Positions 29,998-36,846 of a DNA stretch of 42,576 nt are shown piece after piece. Each line of letters begins with the position of its first letter. The stretch's first letter is position 1. The notes below the pieces were generated by a model. The model was not told the DNA's origin. It ran no database searches and was given only the letters and a program-made list of their open reading frames with translations. The position numbers and the translations under genes were made by a program. The stretch comes from Xenorhabdus thuongxuanensis (lineage in GTDB: Bacteria; Pseudomonadota; Gammaproteobacteria; Enterobacterales; Enterobacteriaceae). The stretch lies in contig NZ_MKGR01000029.1 in assembly GCF_001908095.1 (NCBI RefSeq), positions 1 through 42,576 of the forward strand, given 5' to 3'.

Positions 29998-30627
29998 ATG
30001 GAAAAAATATTGCCCTATCCATTACCGATAGAACACCAATTACCGATACCCATTGCAAACTGGCAGGCTGATCGCACCCGTATAGCATTACTCATCCACG
30101 ATATGCAGCACTATTTTCTCAATTTTTTTACGGCGAATACATCACCTGTAGTACAGGTTATTAATAATGCGCTCCATTTGCTGAACGTTGCCAGACACCT
30201 GCAAATCCCCGTGTTTTATTCTGCTCAGCCGGGAGACATGACTCCCCAACAGAGAGGATTGCTGCAAAGTCTATGGGGGCCGGGTATGCAGGCCAGCCAC
30301 GAACACAAATGTATTATCCCGCAACTGTCTCCTCAAGAAGGTGAACAGGTATTAACCAAGTGGCGTTACAGCGCGTTTTTCAATTCCCCACTGCTGCCTA
30401 CACTGCACAGCCTTAAACGAGATCAGCTAATCATATGCGGTGTTTATGCTCACATCGGCTGCTTGTGCACAGCACAGGAAGCCTACTCCAATGATATTGA
30501 AACTTTTTTCGTAGCCGATGCTGTTGCTGATTTTTCCGCAGAAAAACATCGCTTGGCGCTAGAGCTGGCAGCAGAAACTTGTTCCGTAGTGTTATCCACT
30601 CAACAGCTCATCAATATTTTGGAATAA
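29998..30627 (+). CDS. phzD: Isochorismatase-family enzyme PhzD (ADIC hydrolase)
   Basis: This is a 209-residue isochorismatase without the C-terminal aryl carrier domain of EntB. PhzD hydrolyses the vinyl ether of 2-amino-2-deoxyisochorismate (ADIC) to DHHA and pyruvate. Visible features are LIHDMQHYFLNFF with the catalytic Asp, TKWRYSAFFNSPL with the Lys, and CGVYAHIGCLCTAQEAYSND with the active-site loop; the C-terminus VADAVADFSAEKHRLALE is close to PhzD. I start it at ATG 29998, with AAGGAAAG upstream; the open frame runs further back but overlaps the dehydrogenase. PhzE, the source of ADIC, follows 21 bp downstream. Confidence 0.9.
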   Translation: MEKILPYPLPIEHQLPIPIANWQADRTRIALLIHDMQHYFLNFFTANTSPVVQVINNALHLLNVARHLQIPVFYSAQPGDMTPQQRGLLQSLWGPGMQASHEHKCIIPQLSPQEGEQVLTKWRYSAFFNSPLLPTLHSLKRDQLIICGVYAHIGCLCTAQEAYSNDIETFFVADAVADFSAEKHRLALELAAETCSVVLSTQQLINILE

Positions 30628-30648
30628 CGTCCTGTATCAAAGGAGATA

Positions 30649-32613
30649 ATGATGTTATCTACCAATAAGACTGTACTTGCCGCTTGCAGCATTGCTGAAT
30701 TCCCAGTTTATATCGCAAATCTCGATCGACCCTTTGCTTGTATTTATCGTCCGGAAGTCGATATAGCTGATTCGGTGTTATTCCTTGAGGGCAATATTGA
30801 GCAATTTCCTTCCCTTTCTGATTTGACCCTCGATACCCCGACGACAGACGCTAACACCCATCAGATGTCGCAGTTGGTACTGCTACCTTTTAATCAATTA
30901 AAGGAAAAGGGCTATGCCTGTATTGATGATCACGAACAGGTGATCGTCATGCACATTGATAAACTGACATATTACCCTGTCAACCAATTTATGGCAGTTA
31001 TCGCCAATTACGATATTCAGCCGAAGAATCTTCGTTTCGATTTCAATGATCAAGCGTACGGTGAGATTGTCGACACTGTAATCCGTCAGGAAATAAACGC
31101 AGGAGAAGGCAGTAATTTCGTTATTTCACGCAGTCTAGAAGGCGATATTGATGGTTTTAATATCAAATACGCGCTGAATTTATTTAAACGATTGGTACAC
31201 TCTGAATGTGGGTCTTACTGGACATGGATGTGCTATACAGGTCGTCGCTATTTTATTGGCAGCACACCCGAACAACACATTAAGGTAAGCCAGCAGTCTG
31301 TTTCGATGAATCCCATTAGCGGCACATTAAAATATCCTGATACTCAGCATTTAGAACGCGCATTGTATGATTTTTTACAGGATAAAAAAGAATGCGATGA
31401 GTTATTCATGGTGGTTGATGAAGAACTCAAAATGATGGGCAATATTTGTCAACGCAATATCCAAGTATCCGGTCCAAAACTCAAGGCGATGTCGCATATC
31501 GCCCACACAGAATACTATATTAATGGTGAGTCTGACCGGGGTCTGAAGGAAATTATCCAGCAATCATTGTTTTCTCCAGCAGTCACGGGCAGTCCAATCG
31601 AAAATGCCTGTAAAGTCATTGCACGCCATGAACAGCGAGGCCGTGGCTATTATAGCGGTGTTGTTGCTATTATCGGTAACAACCGCGAAAAACGTTATCT
31701 GGATTCCGCTATCATGATCCGCACAGCTGATATCAGCTCACAGGGGCATTTCCGCTTGACGGCAGGTTCGACTATCGTCAGGGATTCCGTACCACATGAT
31801 GAAGCCTGTGAAACACGCGCTAAACTGCAGGGACTGATGCACTCTTTCTTTGATGTTGCGACAATATCTGCAGGCTCGCCAAAAGCGGAAATATCCGCAG
31901 AGTTATATAGCAGAGCAAGCCAACTTCTGGCACAACGCAATGAGAAAGCATCCGCATTCTGGTTGGGAAAGATGGAACAAAACCGTATGACCCTGCCTCA
32001 CAACGAGATCTTCCTGATTGATATGGGAGATACCTTCACCGAAATGATCGCCTACCAGCTAAGAATAGCGGGCTGCGCTGTCACAATTGTTCCCTGGTAT
32101 GACAGTCAGTGCAAATTGCCACAGGCCAGTAACAACATCGTGTTCATCGGCCCGGGACCGGGTGATCCTACCAATCTGAAACTCGAAAAAGTCCGGATTG
32201 CCCGACAAATTATTGCGCAACAATTGCGTTCCCAACATCCGCTAATTGGCACCTGTCTGGGGCATCAACTCATTTGCGCTGAGCTTGGCATCCCAATTAT
32301 ACGCTTACCCAGAAATCGTCAAGGCAGTCAATATCAGGTATCGATTCAGGGAAAAAATCATTGTGTCGGTTTCTATAATAGTTTTTCGGCCATGCACCAT
32401 GAACCTTGCTGGTATAGTACAACTTATGACAAAACTATCTGTTTTGAAAGGCTTGTTTCCAATGAAATTATTGCCTTGTCGTCAAGTAATGTGACCTCAA
32501 TTCAATTTCATAACGAGTCATTCTTAACACAAGATGCTTTTACTATTTACCAGTGGCTCATACAAAATGCATTAAGAAAAACGTCAACGCCAGAAAAAAT
32601 TGACCCGGTTTAG
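30649..32613 (+). CDS. phzE: 2-amino-2-deoxyisochorismate synthase PhzE
   Basis: This is a 654-residue fusion of an anthranilate-synthase-I-like chorismate enzyme and a glutamine amidotransferase. PhzE converts chorismate and glutamine to ADIC, keeping the enolpyruvyl group. The N-terminal domain shows SRSLEGDIDGFNIKYALNLF, NPISGTLKYPD, DEELKMMGNIC, SPAVTGSPIENACKV and GRGYYSGVV. The GATase1 domain has FIGPGPGDP, GTCLGHQLIC (nucleophile Cys) and IQFHNESFLT (His-Glu). It is the last gene of the operon with PhzD and the dehydrogenase. No other phenazine genes (phzA/B/F/G) are present, so a phenazine is not the product. A second in-frame ATG one codon later has better SD spacing. Confidence 0.93.
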   Translation: MMLSTNKTVLAACSIAEFPVYIANLDRPFACIYRPEVDIADSVLFLEGNIEQFPSLSDLTLDTPTTDANTHQMSQLVLLPFNQLKEKGYACIDDHEQVIVMHIDKLTYYPVNQFMAVIANYDIQPKNLRFDFNDQAYGEIVDTVIRQEINAGEGSNFVISRSLEGDIDGFNIKYALNLFKRLVHSECGSYWTWMCYTGRRYFIGSTPEQHIKVSQQSVSMNPISGTLKYPDTQHLERALYDFLQDKKECDELFMVVDEELKMMGNICQRNIQVSGPKLKAMSHIAHTEYYINGESDRGLKEIIQQSLFSPAVTGSPIENACKVIARHEQRGRGYYSGVVAIIGNNREKRYLDSAIMIRTADISSQGHFRLTAGSTIVRDSVPHDEACETRAKLQGLMHSFFDVATISAGSPKAEISAELYSRASQLLAQRNEKASAFWLGKMEQNRMTLPHNEIFLIDMGDTFTEMIAYQLRIAGCAVTIVPWYDSQCKLPQASNNIVFIGPGPGDPTNLKLEKVRIARQIIAQQLRSQHPLIGTCLGHQLICAELGIPIIRLPRNRQGSQYQVSIQGKNHCVGFYNSFSAMHHEPCWYSTTYDKTICFERLVSNEIIALSSSNVTSIQFHNESFLTQDAFTIYQWLIQNALRKTSTPEKIDPV

Positions 32614-32623
32614 AATCATCTTC

Positions 32624-32842
32624 CTATTTTCCCTGATGTAATTTATCCAGTGCGACTTTGTTCGCCCCCCTTTTTATCAAAGACACCACTATTTTGTGTT
32701 GGTCATGTTGGATTATTGCCTTTTTAAAGAAACGTAATGCAACTTCCTTATTCCTATGATCTGTCAACAGAAAATAAACGGTGTCACCGGCGGGGCTTAC
32801 AGCACAGTTGTGGTGATAACAATCCCAAACGCTAATATTCTT
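32624..32842 (-). pseudogene. IS6-family transposase fragment
   Basis: On the minus strand the frame reads HNCAVSPAGDTVYFLLTDHR followed by NKEVALRFFKKAI and GANKVALDKL, then a stop. This matches the core of IS6-family (IS26-like) transposases, where RAVD-AG-T-DFLLT and ALRFF-KAI are conserved. It lacks the N-terminal part and any inverted repeats, and several catalytic-region residues are altered. It begins 11 bp after phzE, marking the edge of the hydroxyanthranilate operon. Confidence 0.75.
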
Positions 32843-32978
32843 CTGAATTGATCAAAAAGAATGAGAAATGGGATGAATCGTATTATCAAATTGCCTCATA
32901 AAAATATCGTTTAAGGCAGTTGCTCGGTAATTAATCCATCAATCTCTCTCAGCAATCACACTAATATAGGATAAATAA

Positions 32979-34187
32979 ATGAGAGTTTATATTACACTTT
33001 TATTTTTGCGTCTCCGATACTATTCTAATGTTACATCTGAAATACTTAAAAAACGGATGAATGTCACGCTATTTTTTCTCTTAATTATTTCTCCTATGGC
33101 AATGCCATTTTTATCACAGATGCGCCTGTTAGCCACTCCTATTTTAGCATTAACTGATGAACAGAATATTTACCATGCATTATTTATATGGTGTTCATTA
33201 TCAATTTTATTCATTATAATTTGTAGTATCCAGACAAAAGGTATTAGCGGAGGAAATTATCAGAAATTTTTAGAGACTCTACCAATTAGTAACAACATTA
33301 TAAACTCATTGAATTTATCTGTACTATTCATTATTGATACACCCATTTTACTACCATTTTTTGCTGCAATGTTATTTGGTCATGACGGAGGTGTAGATAA
33401 TATTATTTTTTTAAAAAAAATAATATTAATTTTATTAATAATGATATATTTTTTGTTTTTTCAATTAACTTACCTCTACTCATCATATTCTTGTTTAATT
33501 ATTTTTTTATTATCATTATTTATTCCTTTTTTAATATCCACCACATCATTACTCACCATAAAAATATTTTCATTCATGGTATTATATATATTTATACATA
33601 AGATCAAAAACTCATCGTTTGTTTTTTTCAAAAAAACAAAATCCCGAAAAATAGTTAACCCAAACAAAGGGTTTAAATTAAATATTACAATGATATCATT
33701 GTATTATTTGTTTGGTTTTAAATATATAAATCAAAGAGTAAATTTATTTATTATTTTAATTATTCCCGTTCTAATACTTTCACTATTAAATTCCATGGGA
33801 ACGAGTTTCTCAGTTGTGATTTTACTTGTTGCGTTTTTTCATGTAACTCTCATGTTTCAAACATCAGCGCTTTTATATACAATGATTTCTTTGCATATGC
33901 CTATGCTTAAATTATTCAAGTCTTTTGGTATATCAGAAAAAAATATTTTATCTGTAATTTTAAATGTTTTGTCAATAACAATAATCGCCCTAACTATTCC
34001 TCTTATTATAACTTTATGCTATAACAAATTAACATCTATAGCTATTTTTATTTTATCAACAACACTTTTCCTATTTAGGATTATCTGTATTTTACAAAAA
34101 TATAGATCTGGATTTATTTTTAAATTTATATTATTCATTATATCAGTATTTACTGTATGGGAAGGGAGTTGTTTAATACATAATTAA
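32979..34187 (+). CDS. Multi-pass membrane protein, probable ABC-2-type permease
   Basis: This is a 402-residue, very hydrophobic and AT-rich protein with many transmembrane stretches (for example VTLFFLLIISPMAMPFL near 30, ALFIWCSLSILFIII near 88, a long hydrophobic run about 150-200, and further ones to the C-terminus) separated by Lys/Arg-rich loops. No catalytic motif is seen. It matches the expected partner of the single-domain ATPase at 26614 in size, composition and island membership. The SD AGGAT precedes the ATG. Specific family membership is not recognised. Confidence 0.65.
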   Translation: MRVYITLLFLRLRYYSNVTSEILKKRMNVTLFFLLIISPMAMPFLSQMRLLATPILALTDEQNIYHALFIWCSLSILFIIICSIQTKGISGGNYQKFLETLPISNNIINSLNLSVLFIIDTPILLPFFAAMLFGHDGGVDNIIFLKKIILILLIMIYFLFFQLTYLYSSYSCLIIFLLSLFIPFLISTTSLLTIKIFSFMVLYIFIHKIKNSSFVFFKKTKSRKIVNPNKGFKLNITMISLYYLFGFKYINQRVNLFIILIIPVLILSLLNSMGTSFSVVILLVAFFHVTLMFQTSALLYTMISLHMPMLKLFKSFGISEKNILSVILNVLSITIIALTIPLIITLCYNKLTSIAIFILSTTLFLFRIICILQKYRSGFIFKFILFIISVFTVWEGSCLIHN

Positions 34188-34202
34188 AATTGATGAAATG
34201 AA

Positions 34203-34340
34203 AGTCATGTTCCCAATAATTAGATGTTGTGATAAACATCTCTCTTTTTATTATGGGTGAGATATGACTAAAGTTGATGTGGTTTGTCGCTACTGTCATA
34301 AAACAGAAGAGGTTAAAGAACATGGAAAAGAGAGTACTAG
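34203..34340 (+). mobile_element. IS1 left-end remnant
   Basis: A degenerate IS1-like terminal repeat (AGTCATGTTCCCAATAATTAG, about 13 of 22 positions shared with the end at 19972) is followed 40 bp later by the insA start. The element is cut at about 34340 by the next IS fragment. Its orientation is opposite to the IS1 remnant at 19972. Confidence 0.65.
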
Positions 34341-34362
34341 GCAGTGTCCCTTAATTATATAA
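34264..34362 (+). pseudogene. insA: IS1 InsA, N-terminal fragment
   Basis: The ORF begins MTKVDVVCRYCHKTEEVKEH and continues GKESTR, the zinc-finger-containing N-terminus of IS1 InsA proteins. After that it runs into foreign sequence and stops, so about two thirds of InsA is missing. Confidence 0.8.
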
Positions 34363-34394
34363 TCGCCTGTAAAAGAGTCGAATACAGCCTAATT

Positions 34395-34535
34395 TCACCA
34401 TGGACAGAGAGTTCCGGGCTGTTTTTTTAACGGGTTGCGATACGCCGATTTCCTTTGAGAAAACCGAAACAGCGTTCTGCGCATGCGCAGGTAACCGCGG
34501 AGTTTTCCTCCCGAATAACCTTTATCTGCTAGCAC
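34395..34535 (-). pseudogene. IS5-like DDE transposase fragment
   Basis: The minus strand encodes VLADKGYSGGKLRGYLRMRR and about 26 more residues before a stop. LADKGY is the conserved block around the second catalytic region of IS5-family transposases. The fragment is abruptly cut at 34535/34536 by the IS6-derived element. Its other end near 34341 starts with GGCAGTGTCCC, a possible terminal repeat. Confidence 0.6.
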
Positions 34536-34802
34536 GGCACTGTTGCAAATAGGATCCTAAGTTGAGCTTTACCCTTCAAAAAGGGGCTCAAAGACCAACA
34601 TCGTAGTGTGGTCAACGTTCACGCCATGTTCGGCGAGCATTTCCTGCAATTCACGATAACTGATGCCGTACTTACAATACCAGCGGACAGCCCACAGAAT
34701 AATCTCACCCTGAAAATGACGACCATGAAAAGGATTCATACGCCGCTCCTTCGGAAAAATGGGAACCTAGCTTACTACCATCGGCTATTTGCAACAGTGT
34801 CC
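34536..34802 (-). mobile_element. Internally deleted IS6-family (IS26-like) element with both ends
   Basis: GGCACTGTTGCAAATAG at the left is mirrored by CTATTTGCAACAGTGTCC at the right, the IS26-type terminal inverted repeat. The body is only about 267 bp, so the transposase is mostly deleted. No clear 8-bp target duplication is seen. Confidence 0.85.
34569..34739 (-). pseudogene. Truncated IS6-family transposase (56 codons)
   Basis: The ORF begins MNPFHGRHFQGEIILWAVRW and continues YCKYGISYRELQEMLAEHG and VNVDHTT, nearly identical to the start of IS26-type TnpA, then jumps to MLVFEPLFEG and stops. The whole DDE domain is missing. It may still bind the terminal repeats, since the N-terminal helix-turn-helix part is kept. 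Confidence 0.85.
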
Positions 34803-34845
34803 TAACAAGCCCCTGAGTATTCAGAGGCTTGTTATTTTATTTGGA

Positions 34846-36330
34846 TTACTTAGTCTTATAATGCGCTTCGGCTTCAAGAAAACGCTGTTGTGTCGCTTGG
34901 CTTGGCGCTTTTCCTAGCAAACTCACCACGATAATAGCAATCGTCGCGAAAATGAAACCTGGAATGATTTCATACAAGGAAAACCAACGGAACTCCATCC
35001 AAACCAGTACGGTGATAGCTCCTACCAACATACCTGCCAGAGCACCATTGCGAGTCATCCGTTTCCACAATACCGAAATCAAAACCACTGGACCAAACGC
35101 CGCACCAAATCCAGCCCAGGCATTACTGACTAAAGCCAGTACCTTATTGTTTGGGTTAGTTGCGAGCACAATAGCAATAATTGCCACCAGCAAAACCATC
35201 ATACGACCAACCCATACCAATTCTTTCTGGCTAGCTTTGGTACGTATAAATGCTTTATAGAGATCTTCTGTCAGCGCGCTGGAACAAACCAGCAATTGGC
35301 AACTCAATGTACTCATAACCGCAGCCAGCACCGCAGACAGTAATACTCCGGTGATCCATGGATTAAACAAGAGCACGCCTAATTCTATAAAGATACGTTC
35401 ACGGTTTTGCAATACTGACCCTGCCTGCTCAGGATATATTTCAAAATATGAGATACCAAAGAAACCAACAGCCACAGTACCTGCAAGACACAGGAACATC
35501 CACGTCATACTGATGCGACGGGCTTTATGAATAGTCTGGTGGGAATCTGCCGCCATGAAACGAGCCAGAATGTGTGGCTGACCAAAATAGCCCAATCCCC
35601 ATCCCAACAAAGAAATAATGGCAATAATATTCAGATTCTTAAACATATCTAAATAGGCCGAATTTTTTGCTTCAATAATATTGATGGCGGTGCCAACTCC
35701 CCCCACTTTGAACAGAACCAGCACAGGAACCAAAATCAAAGCAAAAATCATCAAAGTAGCCTGAACTGTATCCGTCCAACTCACTGCCAAAAAGCCACCG
35801 AGGAAGGTATAGGCAATCGTTGCCAATGCACCTAACCAGATAGCCTTTTCATAGCTGATACCAAACGTGTTTTCAAACAACAGTCCACCAGCCACAACAC
35901 CCGATGCACAGTAAATAGTAAAGAAAATCAAGATAACCAGTGCAGAAATAATACGCAGGATTTTGCTTTTATCTTCAAAGCGATGAGTGAAATAATCTGG
36001 TAGCGTCAATGCGTTATTACTCACTTCAGTATGAACGCGCAATCTACCTGCAATCCATCGCCAATTCAGGTATGCGCCCAGCAACAGTCCTAATGCGATC
36101 CAACTTTCTGAAATTCCGGAGAAAAAAATAGCCCCCGGCAACCCCATCAATAACCAGCCACTCATATCAGAAGCGCCAGCAGATAATGCTGTTACCACGC
36201 TACCTAATCGCCGGCCACCCAATATGTAATCATCAAAATTTTTGGTAGAACGATAAGCCATAAAACCTATCAGCAGCATCCCTGCGATGTAGATAATGAA
36301 GGTAATGAGCATCGGTGAATTTACTGTCAT
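34846..36330 (-). CDS. putP: Sodium/proline symporter
   Basis: This 494-residue protein is the usual length of PutP. It is an inner-membrane sodium:solute symporter (SSS family) that imports L-proline with Na+. Family marks include GGRRLGSVVTALSAGASDMSGWLLMGLPG at the Na+ site region (here split over helices 1-2), GYFGQPHILARFMAA, and SAVLAAVMSTLSCQLLV in the later helices. It is divergent from putA with a shared 516-bp control region, the same layout as in enterobacteria, so proline uptake and breakdown should be induced together. Confidence 0.96.
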   Translation of the reverse strand: MTVNSPMLITFIIYIAGMLLIGFMAYRSTKNFDDYILGGRRLGSVVTALSAGASDMSGWLLMGLPGAIFFSGISESWIALGLLLGAYLNWRWIAGRLRVHTEVSNNALTLPDYFTHRFEDKSKILRIISALVILIFFTIYCASGVVAGGLLFENTFGISYEKAIWLGALATIAYTFLGGFLAVSWTDTVQATLMIFALILVPVLVLFKVGGVGTAINIIEAKNSAYLDMFKNLNIIAIISLLGWGLGYFGQPHILARFMAADSHQTIHKARRISMTWMFLCLAGTVAVGFFGISYFEIYPEQAGSVLQNRERIFIELGVLLFNPWITGVLLSAVLAAVMSTLSCQLLVCSSALTEDLYKAFIRTKASQKELVWVGRMMVLLVAIIAIVLATNPNNKVLALVSNAWAGFGAAFGPVVLISVLWKRMTRNGALAGMLVGAITVLVWMEFRWFSLYEIIPGFIFATIAIIVVSLLGKAPSQATQQRFLEAEAHYKTK

Positions 36331-36455
36331 GCAGATTCTTCTCCATAGTGTTTTTATAAGTTATGTGTCTGCAAATGTGTTATTTGCGTAAATAATGTCA
36401 TCTGTGCTTGAAGTACCCTTGAGTGATACCTCATCTTTTTTACCAGACTCTAACA

Positions 36456-36461
36456 GTTGCA
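36456..36461. promoter_or_regulatory. Putative PutA operator GTTGCA (putP side)
   Basis: GTTGCA is the core bound by the E. coli PutA ribbon-helix-helix domain. This copy lies in CAGTTGCACCTGAAG, 126 bp upstream of putP. Confidence 0.55.
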
Positions 36462-36613
36462 CCTGAAGATGCCATTAGTTTCCATATGTACTATTTATGT
36501 TTGTAATTATTCTAAAATTACATTCCATCCTAGTTTATATAAAATATGTTTAACAACAAATTAACTGTATTTTTATAAAAAACGCTTACTAAATCACATT
36601 TATCACTCCAGAA

Positions 36614-36619
36614 GTTGCA
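36614..36619. promoter_or_regulatory. Putative PutA operator GTTGCA (middle)
   Basis: A second copy lies in AGTTGCACCTGAA, identical over 12 or more bases to the putP-side site, in the middle of the putP-putA control region. Confidence 0.55.
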
Positions 36620-36775
36620 CCTGAAATTAAATAACTGGTTATACCTAAAATTTGCAGAATTAAAATAAAATACATAAATATCAACAAATTAAACAAAAAA
36701 CAATAATAAGATTCTCTGAAGAAATAATGAAAACAAGATTAATTTCACAAATTTAGAATGACTACTTTTAACATG

Positions 36776-36793
36776 GTTGCACAAAGTTGCAAC
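36776..36793. promoter_or_regulatory. Putative paired PutA operator near putA
   Basis: Two GTTGCA copies start at 36776 and 36786, ten bases apart (one helical turn), and the second is part of a palindromic GTTGCAAC. Spacing and closeness to the putA start suggest cooperative PutA autorepression. Confidence 0.6.
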
Positions 36794-36846
36794 ATGAAAG
36801 ATATTGTTATGTAACTTGTTCTAGTCTTACCTATTAAGGAGTGAAA

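Noticed and set aside
29193-30627. Catechol siderophore (2,3-dihydroxybenzoate) genes entA/entB
   Set aside because: There is no isochorismate synthase, the isochorismatase lacks the carrier domain, and PhzE supplies the amino analogue instead.
29193-32613. Phenazine biosynthesis cluster
   Set aside because: Only phzD and phzE are present, with no phzF, phzB, phzG or phzA; the EntA-like dehydrogenase diverts DHHA to 3-hydroxyanthranilate.
34608-34805. 65-codon plus-strand ORF
   Set aside because: It is antisense to the IS6-family transposase head, which is clearly the coding strand.
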